64,000 nucleotides of DNA from Microbacterium sp. Root553 (lineage in GTDB: Bacteria; Actinomycetota; Actinomycetes; Actinomycetales; Microbacteriaceae): positions 2,043,675 through 2,107,674 of the forward strand of contig NZ_LMFY01000001.1 of NCBI RefSeq assembly GCF_001426995.1, in the 5' to 3' direction. The notes beneath the pieces are model-generated. The model had not been told where the DNA came from. It worked only from the letters and a program-made list of their open reading frames with translations, and did no database searches. Below are positions 54,802 through 63,915 of the stretch, piece after piece. How positions within the stretch are numbered: position 1 is the first letter of the stretch; every line of letters starts with the position of its first letter. Position numbers and translations under genes: made by a program.

Positions 54802-55548
54802 ATGAAGATCCTGCTCCCGCCGTCCGAGACCAAGCGTCCTGGCGGTGACGGCGCACCGCTCGATGTCGACGCGCTGGCGCTGCCGTCGCTGCGCGACGAG
54901 CGGCTGGCCGTCGTCGACGCTCTGGTCGCTCTGTCCGCCGACGAGGATGCCGCTCGTGCGGCGCTCAAGCTCAGCGCGAAGCAGGGGGGAGACGTCCTGC
55001 ACAATCGGATGCTGCGCTCCGGAGCCACGATGCCGGCGGTCGACCGGTACACGGGAGTGCTGTACGACGCGCTCGATGCGGCGTCGCTCTCGTCGGCATC
55101 CCGACGATGGCTCGGTGCGCACGTGTGGATCCATTCGGCGCCCCTCGGGCCGATCGGCGCTCTCGATCCGATCCCGCAGTACCGGCTGGCAGCGGGCGTG
55201 TCGGTGCCCGGCCTGCCTGCGCTTCGGCGGCACTGGGCGGCTCCGACGACCGCGGCGATCGCGGGGGAGCAACCCCCCTTCGTCCTCGACCTCCGCAGTG
55301 AGGCGTATGTCGCACTCGGGCCGGTTCCGCACTCCGTCGCCTCGGTGTACGTGCGCGTGGTGACGGAGCACGGGCGGGCGCTCAACCACTTCAACAAGAA
55401 GTCCAAAGGACTGCTCGTGCGGGCGCTGGCGGAGGATCGACCCCGCATCGGATCGCTGCGGGGTCTGCGCCGCTGGGCGGAGCCGCGGGGAGTCGTGCTC
55501 CGCGACACCGATGACCAGGGGATCGTGGAGCTCGTCGTCGCCGAATGA
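54802..55548 (+). CDS. yaaA: YaaA family peroxide stress protein
   Basis: The 248-residue protein opens with MKILLPPSETKRPGG, the YaaA/DUF328 hallmark, and carries YTGVLYDALD, DLRSEAYVAL and HFNKKSKGLLVRAL. E. coli YaaA lowers free intracellular iron during peroxide stress and binds DNA. The same role is inferred. It has no evident operon partner and lies after the ATP synthase terminator. Confidence 0.92.
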   Translation: MKILLPPSETKRPGGDGAPLDVDALALPSLRDERLAVVDALVALSADEDAARAALKLSAKQGGDVLHNRMLRSGATMPAVDRYTGVLYDALDAASLSSASRRWLGAHVWIHSAPLGPIGALDPIPQYRLAAGVSVPGLPALRRHWAAPTTAAIAGEQPPFVLDLRSEAYVALGPVPHSVASVYVRVVTEHGRALNHFNKKSKGLLVRALAEDRPRIGSLRGLRRWAEPRGVVLRDTDDQGIVELVVAE

Positions 55549-55656
55549 CCGTCGCGCGGCTCCGCCCGCGTGTGTCGTTGCCCCGTATATCGGCGCACCG
55601 ATATGGTTGGTGTCGCGGCGCGCACGGCGTCCGCTCCATCGGATCCGGAGGGATTC

Positions 55657-56448
55657 ATGTACAACGACTATTACGACAACGGGGCGGCTCTCGCCGGTCT
55701 CTTCGCTGTGCTCCTCATCGCTCTGCTCTTCGCTGCGGCGTTCTACGTGATCTCGGCCATCTTCCTCATGAAGATCTTCGAGAAGGCCGGAGTCGAGGGC
55801 AAGTGGCGTGCGTGGGTGCCCGTCTACAACATGATGGTGTTCGCGAAGCTCGGCGACGTCTCGCCGTGGGTGGTGCTCATCGGCATCGGGCTCACATGCA
55901 TCCCCTACCTCAACTTCCTCACCAGCATCGCTCTCGCAGTGGTCCTGGCCCTCGCGGCCTGGCGTGTGGGTCTCAAGCTGCAGAAGGATGCCGTCTGGGT
56001 CGTCCTCTACGTGCTGCTGTCGATCGTCTGGTACGGCATCAACGCGTTCGACAAGTCGCGCTGGAACCCGAACATCGCACCGGCCCCGTGGGCCGGTAAC
56101 GGCTTCCTCGCCGACAACACCGTCTGGCAGGGCGTGCCCGTGCAGCCGCGTCCGGCGGCAGGCCCCGGCTACGGTGCACCGCAGGGATACGGCGCTCCGC
56201 AGGGGTACGCACCGCCCGCACCGCAGGGCTACACGCCTCCGGCCCAGCCCGGGTACACGCCGCCCGCGCAGCCCGGCTATGCGCCCCCGCCCGCACCGTC
56301 GAACCCACCCGCACCGTCGAACCCGTCTGCTCCCGGCGTCCCGCCGGCAGCTCCGTCGGCACCGCCCGCAGGTCCGCCGGCTCCTCCGACGGCTCCGCCC
56401 GCGGCTCCGCCGGCCCCCCCGACGGACCCCACGCAGCCTCCTGCGTGA
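55657..56448 (+). CDS. DUF5684-like membrane protein with Pro-rich tail
   Basis: The 263-residue protein has four hydrophobic segments in its first 130 residues, with the conserved AGVEGKWRAWVPVYNMMVFAKL in part (an Ala-Gly-x-x-GW-type signal-peptidase-I-associated pattern), then a low-complexity cytoplasmic or extracellular tail of Pro, Ala, Gly and Tyr (repeats such as PQGYAPPA and PAQPGYTP). Function unknown. ATG 55657 follows GGAGGGATTC, a good ribosome-binding site; starts further upstream lack it. A strong terminator follows. Confidence 0.75.
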   Translation: MYNDYYDNGAALAGLFAVLLIALLFAAAFYVISAIFLMKIFEKAGVEGKWRAWVPVYNMMVFAKLGDVSPWVVLIGIGLTCIPYLNFLTSIALAVVLALAAWRVGLKLQKDAVWVVLYVLLSIVWYGINAFDKSRWNPNIAPAPWAGNGFLADNTVWQGVPVQPRPAAGPGYGAPQGYGAPQGYAPPAPQGYTPPAQPGYTPPAQPGYAPPPAPSNPPAPSNPSAPGVPPAAPSAPPAGPPAPPTAPPAAPPAPPTDPTQPPA

Positions 56449-56456
56449 CCTCGTGA

Positions 56457-56490
56457 CACAGAGCCCCCGACTCCGGTCGGGGGCTCTGTG
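56457..56490 (+). terminator. 15-bp perfect hairpin after the DUF5684-like gene
   Basis: CACAGAGCCCCCGAC (56457-56471) pairs perfectly with GTCGGGGGCTCTGTG (56476-56490) around TCCG. It starts 8 nt past the stop codon. Confidence 0.88.
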
Positions 56491-56560
56491 CTGTCCCGGC
56501 CGCGCTCCGCGATTGCAGTGGTGTCGTCGCGAGGCGATAACGTGGAGTAATGCTGTCCAC

Positions 56561-56566
56561 TACGAT
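56561..56566 (+). promoter_or_regulatory. -10 box of the PP2C gene
   Basis: TACGAT sits just 2 nt before the in-frame GTG at 56569. That leaves the GTG before or at the transcription start, which favours the GTG at 56617 with its GGAGG site. Confidence 0.45.
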
Positions 56567-56616
56567 GTGTGAGTATCCCGGCGCGGCCCGACCCGCAGGA
56601 CTTTCGGAGGCGACGA

Positions 56617-57468
56617 GTGTCTGACACGACGACGAGCACGCGACGCGTGACGGTCGCCGAGCGCCCCCTCCTGCTGTCCTGGGCGGGGGTCACCGACGTG
56701 GGACGGCGCCGCGAGACCAACCAGGACGCGTTCTTCGCGGACTATCCGTTGTTCATCGTCGCGGATGGCATGGGCGGTCACGCGGGCGGCGAGATCGCCA
56801 GCCGCAGCACGGTCACTCGCCTACAGGCGGTGGCGACGTCCGGATCCGTGGCGCGTGCGTCGATCGAGGGGGCTCTCGAGCTCGCCGTGGCGGACATCGC
56901 CGATCACCCTGAGGCCACCGACGAGGGCACCGGCACCACTCTCACCGGAGTGTTCCTCGAGTTCGACGACGAGGAGCCGCACTGGGCGGCGCTGAACATC
57001 GGAGACTCCCGGGTATATCTGCTGCGCGACGACCGGCTCGTGCAGGTGACCACCGACCACTCCGTCGTCCAGGAGCTCATCGCTGCCGGCAAGATCAGCC
57101 CCGAGGAAGCGGAGGGCCACCCGTACAGCAACGTGATCACGCGCGCGGTCGGGGCGAGCGAGCTCACGGCGCCCGATTACGTGACTCTCGACGTGCGGGC
57201 CGGCGACCGGTTCGTGATCTGCTCCGACGGGCTCACCAAGGAGCTGACGGATTACGGCATCCAGCACTTCCTGCGCGCGAACGCCGACCCCGCAGCCGCC
57301 GTCGATGCGATGCTGGCGGCCGCCCTCGAGAACGGCGGACGCGACAACGTCACGCTGGTCGTCGTCCAGGTCTCCGACGAGTCCGCGTCCGCCGACTCTC
57401 CGTCGTCCGACGCGCCGACGGCCTCGGTCGTCGACGTCTCCTCCACGGAAGAGCGTCCGGCCGACTAA
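56617..57468 (+). CDS. PP2C-family Ser/Thr protein phosphatase
   Basis: The 283-residue metal-dependent phosphatase removes phosphate from Ser/Thr kinase substrates. Metal-binding Asp residues are in VADGMGGHAGG, the C-terminal GRDNVTLVVV and FVICSDGLTKEL; GVTDVGRRRETNQD is the N-terminal motif. A polar tail of Ser/Asp residues ends the protein. GTG 56617 has GGAGG at 56606-56610. It lies 57 nt before the EccC-like ATPase, with no kinase in view. Confidence 0.92.
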   Translation: MSDTTTSTRRVTVAERPLLLSWAGVTDVGRRRETNQDAFFADYPLFIVADGMGGHAGGEIASRSTVTRLQAVATSGSVARASIEGALELAVADIADHPEATDEGTGTTLTGVFLEFDDEEPHWAALNIGDSRVYLLRDDRLVQVTTDHSVVQELIAAGKISPEEAEGHPYSNVITRAVGASELTAPDYVTLDVRAGDRFVICSDGLTKELTDYGIQHFLRANADPAAAVDAMLAAALENGGRDNVTLVVVQVSDESASADSPSSDAPTASVVDVSSTEERPAD

Positions 57469-57525
57469 CGCTCCGGGGCCTGGGGACGATACCCGTGCCC
57501 TCGTGAACCGGAGTGCACTGGAGGG

Positions 57526-60345
57526 ATGGAATCCCTCCCGATAGTCATCCCGCCCGCGCCGGTTCCCGCGCGGCGCCCCCCGACGCCCTTCGTCGCCGCT
57601 CTCGTGCCGGTCGCGGCGGGCGTCGCACTGTGGGCTGTCACCGGCTCGCTGTTCTCGCTCTGCTTCGCGGCCCTGGGGCCGCTGATGATCCTCGCCTCGC
57701 TCGTCGACGGTGCCCGATCCCGCCGCCGGTCTCGTCGAGAGGGGGCGGTGGAGAATGAGCGGGCGTGGACGCGCGTCGAGGAGCAGCTGACCGCTCAGCA
57801 TGACGAGGAGCGCCGGGGACGCTGGCATCGCCATCCCGATGCCGCGGCGTGCCTCGATCAGCCGCCGCTGCGGGGATCCGACCCTGTGGATCCGCACACC
57901 GAGATCGTGGTGGGCAGCGGGGTGGGCGTGAGCGCCGTGCGCGCATCCGGTGGTGATGGGGAACGCGAGCGCGCGTTCCGCGAGCGGTGCGGTCGGCTCG
58001 ACGACGTCCCCGTCACCGTGCCCCTCGGAGGAGGTGTGGCTCTGCGGGGCGGATTGCCGCTGGTGGAATCGGTGGCGCGGGCGCTCGTCCTCCAGCTGGC
58101 CCTGAGATTCGGTGTCGCGCAGCTGATGATCTGCGGAGATCGGCTCGAAGACTGGGGACTCGCCCACCTCCCTCAGGCGAAGGGGGACCGTCGCGGCGCC
58201 TTCCGCCTCGGGGTCGCTCTGGCGGGTTCGCGGCGTCCGGATTGCGACAGCGTGATCTGGATGCTGCACCGCGACGACGACGTCGCCGAGGGCATCACCA
58301 CGGTGATCGACATCGACGAGCCGGGCCGGGCGTTCGTGCGAACGCCGCAGGGCGTCGTCCGGGTGTCCGTCGAGGGCCTGTCGCACGATCAGGCCGTCGC
58401 CATCGCCGTGTCCCGAGTGGGGGACGCGGAGGAGGTCGATACCCTTCCCGCGGAGGTCGCTCTCGGAGACCTCCGCCAGCAGGGGTCTCCGAGCGGCCTC
58501 CCCGCGATGATCGGCCGCGGTGAGCGCGATGACGTCGGGTTCGACATCGTCGAAGACGGACCGCACGCGATCGTCACCGGCACCACGGGCACCGGCAAGA
58601 GCGAGCTGCTGGTGTCGTGGGTGACCGCGGTCGCGACCGCGCACGGTCCCGACCGTGTGGTGTTCGTGCTCGCGGACTTCAAGGGCGGGACGGCGTTCGA
58701 CCCGCTCAGGGAGCTGCCGCAGGTGGCTGCCGTCATCACGGATCTCGATGAGGAGGGGGCCCGGCGCGGAGTGAGCAGCCTGACCGCAGAGCTGCGGCGT
58801 CGAGAGTCGGTGCTCGCCGCGGCCGGAGCCCGCGATGTGCGAGAGGTCGACATGCCTCGGCTCGTCATCGTGGTCGACGAATTCGCTGCTCTCCTGCAGG
58901 AACATGCGGATCTGGGGATCGTGTTCACTGACATCGCCGCGAGAGGACGGGCGCTGGGGATGCATCTGATCCTCGGCACGCAGAGGGCGTCCGGGGTGAT
59001 CCGTGATGCCCTGGCGTCGAACTGCCCGCTTCGGGTCAGCCTCCGGGTGTCGGACTCCGCCGACAGCCGAGCCGTGATCGGCACGGACGCCGCCGCCGAA
59101 CTGCCGGGGGGAGTCGCGGCCCGCGGGGTCGCGCTGGTACGAAGACCGCAGGACGAGCAGGCGCGGGTGATGCGCGTCGCTCTGACCGGCGCGGCGGACA
59201 TCCGAGCCGTCGCGGCCCTGTGGGCCGATGCCGAGGCGCCGCGGAGCCCCTGGCTTCCCGCTCTGGAGCGACGGATCCCGTGGAGCGAGGTCCGTGGAGA
59301 GCAGAGCGCCGGTCGTGTGATCCTCGGGCGGGTCGACGATCCGGAGCACCAGCGTCAGCCTCTCGACTCGATGGCGGTCGGGTCGGACCGCGGTCTGAGC
59401 GTGGTCGGTGCTCCCGGCTCGGGCCGGACGTCCGTCCTGCGCGCTCTCGCGGCGCAGGACGATGAGGCACTGTGGATTCCGAGCGACCCGGAGGAGGCCT
59501 GGGACATCGCCGTGGCGCTCTCCTCGGGCCGCGTCAGGCCGCCCCGCCTCGTGCTCTGCGACGATATCGACGTCAGGATCGACAGCCTCCCCGCAGAGTA
59601 CGCGCAGCACGTGCTGCATCTGTGGGAGCAGATCCTGCGGAACAACACGGACACGACCTTCGTGCTGACCTCCGCACGTGCGGGCGGGGCTGTGGGGCGC
59701 GTGCTCGACATCCTGCCGCGTCGTGGTCTGCTGCGGTTGCGGAGCAGGGTCGATCACCTGGCGGCCGGCGGCGATGCGCGCGGGTTCGAGGCGGAGCGTC
59801 CGACGGGACGCATGCGGATCGGAGATCGCGAGATCCAGGTCGTCTGGGTGCCGGACACGGCTGCGCAGGTGCCCGGGACGGGCGCGGAGGATGCGGTGGC
59901 GGAGCGCACGGGCAGTCCCGGCGGCGTGAGCGTCCGGCGCACGACGCCGCGGCGTCGGGCGAGCGACGGGTGGGTACCCCGGCTCCCGCTCACCGGCCTC
60001 GTCACCGCCGGAGCCCCTGCGGTCGCCGAGGCGCTGTCCGCTGTCTTCGCGGAGTGCGACGTCCTCTGCCTGTCAGCCGCACCCGGCGGCGTCGCGCTCT
60101 CCGAACGCCCGGCGATCCTGATCGGCGAGCCCGAGGCGTGGCAGCGTGACTGGTCGCTGTGGCAGCGGGTTCGCCGAGACGGCGAGCTGCTGGTCAGAGC
60201 CGAGAACGCCGTCGAGCTGCGCCAGCTGGCCGGTGTGCGCGACCTGCCGCCGTTCGCACGGCAGCACGCCGGTCGAGCGTGGTCGATGGTGGCGGATTTC
60301 GCACCCAGACGGGTCTCGATCCCGGCTCTCGCGCCGCGACGATGA
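57526..60345 (+). CDS. FtsK/SpoIIIE-domain ATPase, EccC/EssC-like
   Basis: The 939-residue protein has two N-terminal helices (about 20-62), a region without recognised motifs to about 320, then an FtsK/SpoIIIE ATPase domain with Walker A GTTGTGKSE (352-360), ADFKGGTAF, Walker B LVIVVDEFAALL and TQRASGV. A second, degenerate ATPase domain has GAPGSGRTS (from 628) with Arg in place of the Walker Lys. This tandem layout matches type VII secretion EccC/EssC. No WXG100, EccB, EccD or mycosin gene is adjacent. The ATG is immediately preceded by GGAGGG, an unusually short spacing. Confidence 0.85.
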   Translation: MESLPIVIPPAPVPARRPPTPFVAALVPVAAGVALWAVTGSLFSLCFAALGPLMILASLVDGARSRRRSRREGAVENERAWTRVEEQLTAQHDEERRGRWHRHPDAAACLDQPPLRGSDPVDPHTEIVVGSGVGVSAVRASGGDGERERAFRERCGRLDDVPVTVPLGGGVALRGGLPLVESVARALVLQLALRFGVAQLMICGDRLEDWGLAHLPQAKGDRRGAFRLGVALAGSRRPDCDSVIWMLHRDDDVAEGITTVIDIDEPGRAFVRTPQGVVRVSVEGLSHDQAVAIAVSRVGDAEEVDTLPAEVALGDLRQQGSPSGLPAMIGRGERDDVGFDIVEDGPHAIVTGTTGTGKSELLVSWVTAVATAHGPDRVVFVLADFKGGTAFDPLRELPQVAAVITDLDEEGARRGVSSLTAELRRRESVLAAAGARDVREVDMPRLVIVVDEFAALLQEHADLGIVFTDIAARGRALGMHLILGTQRASGVIRDALASNCPLRVSLRVSDSADSRAVIGTDAAAELPGGVAARGVALVRRPQDEQARVMRVALTGAADIRAVAALWADAEAPRSPWLPALERRIPWSEVRGEQSAGRVILGRVDDPEHQRQPLDSMAVGSDRGLSVVGAPGSGRTSVLRALAAQDDEALWIPSDPEEAWDIAVALSSGRVRPPRLVLCDDIDVRIDSLPAEYAQHVLHLWEQILRNNTDTTFVLTSARAGGAVGRVLDILPRRGLLRLRSRVDHLAAGGDARGFEAERPTGRMRIGDREIQVVWVPDTAAQVPGTGAEDAVAERTGSPGGVSVRRTTPRRRASDGWVPRLPLTGLVTAGAPAVAEALSAVFAECDVLCLSAAPGGVALSERPAILIGEPEAWQRDWSLWQRVRRDGELLVRAENAVELRQLAGVRDLPPFARQHAGRAWSMVADFAPRRVSIPALAPRR

Positions 60346-60366
60346 CCTGTCCGCCGCGGACGGCGC

Positions 60367-61362
60367 TCAGAGGGCGGAGCCGGGGCGGATGCTTCCGACG
60401 TTCTGTCCGCCGCCGAGCACCTCGAGCGGGAGCACCGCCTGCAGGGTCGCGACGTCCGCGTCGGTCAGCCCTCCCGCGCGCGCGAGCAGAGTGGCGGCCA
60501 CGATGGTGCTCGCTCGCGCGCCGCCGTCGAGCATCTTCACCGCGGCAGTCGTGCCGTTCGGGGCGACCATCACGATCACGCCCTCGGCGCCGCTCTTGGC
60601 GAACACACCGAGCTTCTCGATGGCGACGGTGTCGGGGCGACCAGGGCCGTCGATGGTCCAGGGATGCTCGCGGACCGCGCGCACGAGTGACCCGGCGACG
60701 CGATGCAGCGCGAACGGGGAGCGGTCCGATGCGGTGCCGATGCGGTGGATCGATCGGGCGAGGCCCGTGAGCGTGAGCGCGTAGACGGGCGCGCCGCATC
60801 CGTCGATCGCCGTGTGGGCGACCTTCTCGCCGGTGAGCCGCTCGATGACATCACGGATGTGCACCTGCAGCGGATGCGCGGGCTCGAGGTAGCCGTCGGT
60901 CGGCCACCCCGTGGCGACGCAGGCCCGCAGCATCGCCGCGTGCTTGCCCGAGCAGTTCATCCGGATCCGGGTCTGCGCACCGTGCTCGCGCACCAGTTCG
61001 TCGCGCGCGGCGGTGTCGGAGGGCCAGGCGGGAGGACAGGCGAGGTCGTCCTCGTTGAGTCCGCCCTCCGTGAGGATGTCCCGGACCAGGGCGGCGTGGC
61101 GGTCGGTGCCGCTGTGGCTCGCGGTCGACATCGCGAGCTGTTCGCCCTCGAGCGCTGCGCCCGCGGTGACGCACGCCACGGCCTGCAGCGGCTTGAGGCT
61201 CGAGCGGGGGAGCACCAGCGCATCGGGGTTGCCGTGTCGAACGACGACGTCGCTCTCGGGGGAGAGAACCACCGCCGCCCCTGCGTGTCGCGATTCGACG
61301 AAGCCGCTCCGTTCGACGACGGCGAGTTCCACGGCATCCTGAACGGTCAGAGTCTCCAGCAC
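60367..61362 (-). CDS. Asparaginase (Rhizobium etli type II-like family)
   Basis: The 331-residue protein hydrolyses asparagine to aspartate and ammonia if it follows its family, which is unrelated to E. coli AnsA/B and has a beta-lactamase-like Ser-Lys active site. Visible motifs are PRSSLKPLQ (Ser-Lys) and RMNCSGKHAAMLRAC, with Cys and Lys, and DGCGAPVYALTLTG. GTG 61362 follows TGAGGGGG and is preferred over an upstream start at 61446. Convergent with the EccC-like gene and divergent from the OsmC gene. Confidence 0.85.
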   Translation of the reverse strand: MLETLTVQDAVELAVVERSGFVESRHAGAAVVLSPESDVVVRHGNPDALVLPRSSLKPLQAVACVTAGAALEGEQLAMSTASHSGTDRHAALVRDILTEGGLNEDDLACPPAWPSDTAARDELVREHGAQTRIRMNCSGKHAAMLRACVATGWPTDGYLEPAHPLQVHIRDVIERLTGEKVAHTAIDGCGAPVYALTLTGLARSIHRIGTASDRSPFALHRVAGSLVRAVREHPWTIDGPGRPDTVAIEKLGVFAKSGAEGVIVMVAPNGTTAAVKMLDGGARASTIVAATLLARAGGLTDADVATLQAVLPLEVLGGGQNVGSIRPGSAL

Positions 61363-61444
61363 CCCCTCAGGATATCGTCGGTCGGCGTCCCACCGCGCCA
61401 ACGATGCCGCGCCGCATGCCCGGGGCGGGTGGCAGACTGACGTC

Positions 61445-61939
61445 ATGGCAGACCGTCTGACGCCTTTCGGCGAGCACCGTTACGCACTCACCGCCACCTG
61501 GACCGGGAACGCCGGCACCGGCACGAGCGGCTACCGCGACTATCGACGCGACGTGACGATCGAGGTCGCGGGCAAGCCCGATCTGCTCGCGTCGGCCGAC
61601 AAGCCCTTCCGCGGCGATCCCGCCCGCTGGAATCCCGAGGATCTGCTGCTCGCCTCGCTGTCCGAGTGCCACCTGCTCTCGTACCTGCATGCGTGCGTCA
61701 CCGCGGGAGTGGTCGTGGTCTCCTATCGCGACAGCGCATCGGGAACCATGCGCGAGGACGGTGCCGGCGGCGGGGCCTTCGTCGAGGTGATGCTGCGCCC
61801 GGAGGTCGTGGTGGCGGAGGCGTCGATGATCGACGCCGCCGAGCGCGCGCACACACAGGCGCACGAGTGGTGCTTCATCGCGAACTCGATGAACTTCCCG
61901 GTGCGACACGAGGCGACGGTCCGCGCAGCGCAGGCCTGA
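61445..61939 (+). CDS. OsmC family protein
   Basis: The 164-residue OsmC/Ohr-superfamily protein is of the YhfA-like subgroup: RWNPEDLLLASLSECHLLSYL carries the first Cys, and HTQAHEWCFIANSMNFPV the second. These could act as a peroxidatic pair against organic hydroperoxides. It is distinct from the Ohr at 21276. A CAGACT box lies 6 nt before the ATG. Convergent with plsC. Confidence 0.87.
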   Translation: MADRLTPFGEHRYALTATWTGNAGTGTSGYRDYRRDVTIEVAGKPDLLASADKPFRGDPARWNPEDLLLASLSECHLLSYLHACVTAGVVVVSYRDSASGTMREDGAGGGAFVEVMLRPEVVVAEASMIDAAERAHTQAHEWCFIANSMNFPVRHEATVRAAQA

Positions 61940-61984
61940 GTCGCTCGGCGCGATCGGACGCCACCTCGCGGGCGGGCGCGCCGG

Positions 61985-62764
61985 TCAGCGACGTTCGTGC
62001 GGCAGTGCCTGCTTGATCTTCTCGATCGCGCCCTGAGCGGGAGCCTCGTTGAACGCGTCGGCGAGTTCCTGGCCGGAGAGCGCGTGGATCGCCGCCATGA
62101 TCTCGTCTGTCGCGAGTCGGCGGGCACGCCCGCTCGTGGCCGGGCCGTGCGGCGAGAGGTCGAGCGGCTCCCCGAACCGCACGGTGATGCGCTCCGAGAG
62201 GGTCGGCACCTTCGCTCCGACGGGCATCACCTTGTCGGTCCCGATCAGGCCGACCGGCACGACCGGTGCCCCCGTCTGCAGCGCGAGGAACGCCACGCCG
62301 GTGCGGCCCTTGTACAGACGACCGTCGGTCGAACGCGTCCCCTCCGGGTACAGCGCGACCGCGAGTCCTTCGTCGAGGAGCTGACGCTGCACGTCGAGGG
62401 CGTCGAGCGCGGCCTTGCCGGCGCCCCGGCGCACGGAGATGGCGCCGATCGATTCGAAGAAGGTCTTGCTGAGCCAGCCCTTCATGCCGGTGCCCTCGAA
62501 GTAGGTGGACTTCGCGAGGAAATGCACCGGACGAGGTGCGGCCACCGGGATCGCGATCGAGTCGATGAACGAGAGGTGGTTGCTGGCGAAGATGACCGGG
62601 CCGTCCTTCGGGACGTTCTCGCGGCCCTCGATGCGGGGCCGGTAGATGGTGCGCGCGAGCGGGGTGATGAGACCGCGACCCAGCCGGTAGGCGAATCCCG
62701 CGTGACGGGGTCCCTGCGTCTCTGCGGGCGATGTTGCGGGCTCCACCGACTGCTCTGACGTCAT
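61985..62764 (-). CDS. plsC: 1-acyl-sn-glycerol-3-phosphate acyltransferase
   Basis: The 259-residue membrane-associated enzyme adds the second acyl chain to lysophosphatidic acid in phospholipid synthesis. The HxxxxD motif is NHLSFIDS, with the substrate-binding motifs YFEGTGMKGW-SK, YPEGTRSTDGRL (EGTR) and APVVPVGLIG. The C-terminal region is cytoplasmic. It starts at ATG 62764 and is divergent from the FKBP lipoprotein gene. Confidence 0.92.
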   Translation of the reverse strand: MTSEQSVEPATSPAETQGPRHAGFAYRLGRGLITPLARTIYRPRIEGRENVPKDGPVIFASNHLSFIDSIAIPVAAPRPVHFLAKSTYFEGTGMKGWLSKTFFESIGAISVRRGAGKAALDALDVQRQLLDEGLAVALYPEGTRSTDGRLYKGRTGVAFLALQTGAPVVPVGLIGTDKVMPVGAKVPTLSERITVRFGEPLDLSPHGPATSGRARRLATDEIMAAIHALSGQELADAFNEAPAQGAIEKIKQALPHERR

Positions 62765-62887
62765 CAGAGCAGATTACCCCCGGATCCATGCCGCCGTGGG
62801 AATGAAGCCCCGGCGCGCGCCTCCCAGCCTCGGCCAAGGGGCGTGCGCCATGATGGGGTGTCCCTCCCGCGAACCCGAGGTCTCATC

Positions 62888-63877
62888 GTGCGCAAGCGTC
62901 CGCTCATCATCCTGTCCACCGTCGCTGCGGCGACCCTTCTCCTCGCCGGGTGCTCGGGAGGTGCGGATCCGGAGTCGACCGCGACGCCCGACGCCTCCGC
63001 TCAGAGCTCGTGCCTGGCCGACCTGAAGTCCGGTGCCGGATCCGACGCGGTGTCGGTCGAGGGGTCCGGTGCGGACGCCAAGATCACGGTGCCGGCCGAT
63101 GCCGAGCTGACCGAGGCCCAGCGTTCCGTGGTCGTCGAGGGCGATGGCGAAGACGTCAAGCCCGGCGACCTCATCTCGTTGCGTTACCAGCTCGTCGACG
63201 CCAAGACGAACGAGGTGCTCAGCACGTCCGAGCGCGGCCCCGACGGCGTGCTCTCGGCCCTTCTCGCGGTGCAGCAGCCGCAGCAGATGGTCGATCCCAC
63301 CCAGTCCACCGTCTTCACGGTCGCTGCGGAGTGCGTGCCGATCGGATCCAGCGTGGTGCTGACGCTCCCCGCCGCGCAGGAGGGATCGAACCCCAGCGTG
63401 CTGTACATCGAGACCATCGAGGAGCTGCCCACCATCGCATCCGGGTCCGACGTCGATGCGACCGAGGGGATGCCGAAGGTCGAGCTCGACGACGCGGGCT
63501 CGCCGACCATCACGCTCCCCGACACCGACGCTCCCACCGAGACCGAGGTCGCCGAGCTCAAGCAGGGCGATGGCGCCGTGGTCGCCTCGGGCGACCTCGT
63601 CACGGTGCAGTACCGCGGGGTCAAGTGGTCGGACGGCACCGAGTTCGACTCGAGCTGGAGTCGCGATGCGGCCCCGACGCAGTTCCAGACCACCAGTGTC
63701 GTGCCCGGCTTCAAGATGGCTCTCGAGGGCCAGAAGGTCGGCTCTCAGGTCGTCGTGACCATGCCTCCGAAGGACGGCTACGGCGAGGGCGAGATCAACG
63801 CGAACGACCTCACCGGCGAGACCCTGGTGTTCGTCGTCGACATCCTCGCGACGACCCCCATCGAGCAGGCTCCGTAA
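62888..63877 (+). CDS. FKBP-type peptidyl-prolyl isomerase lipoprotein
   Basis: The 329-residue precursor has a signal peptide ending in the lipobox LLAGC (Cys20), so it is anchored outside the cytoplasmic membrane. Residues about 225-325 are an FKBP domain (ASGDLVTVQYRGVKWSDGTEFDSSW, VVPGFKMALEGQKVGSQVVV, PPKDGYGEGEI), which speeds proline isomerisation during folding of secreted proteins. Residues about 60-190 look like a degenerate second FKBP domain. GTG 62888 is chosen because it begins the signal peptide. Confidence 0.9.
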   Translation: MRKRPLIILSTVAAATLLLAGCSGGADPESTATPDASAQSSCLADLKSGAGSDAVSVEGSGADAKITVPADAELTEAQRSVVVEGDGEDVKPGDLISLRYQLVDAKTNEVLSTSERGPDGVLSALLAVQQPQQMVDPTQSTVFTVAAECVPIGSSVVLTLPAAQEGSNPSVLYIETIEELPTIASGSDVDATEGMPKVELDDAGSPTITLPDTDAPTETEVAELKQGDGAVVASGDLVTVQYRGVKWSDGTEFDSSWSRDAAPTQFQTTSVVPGFKMALEGQKVGSQVVVTMPPKDGYGEGEINANDLTGETLVFVVDILATTPIEQAP

Positions 63878-63903
63878 GCACGGCGGGAGCCGGGGGCGTG
63901 CCA

Positions 63904-63909
63904 TAGGCT
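63904..63909 (+). promoter_or_regulatory. Leaderless-type -10 box of dxr
   Basis: TAGGCT lies 6 nt before ATG 63916 with no Shine-Dalgarno sequence between. Confidence 0.5.
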
Positions 63910-63915
63910 GGCGGC

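Noticed and set aside
55545..56099. 184-codon frame overlapping the DUF5684-like gene
   Set aside because: Different frame from the hydrophobic helices and the GGAGGGATTC-ATG start; basic low-complexity product.
56821..59757. 978-codon open frame antisense to the PP2C and EccC-like genes
   Set aside because: Shadow of two well-supported genes; low-complexity Arg/His/Asp composition and no promoter or ribosome-binding site.
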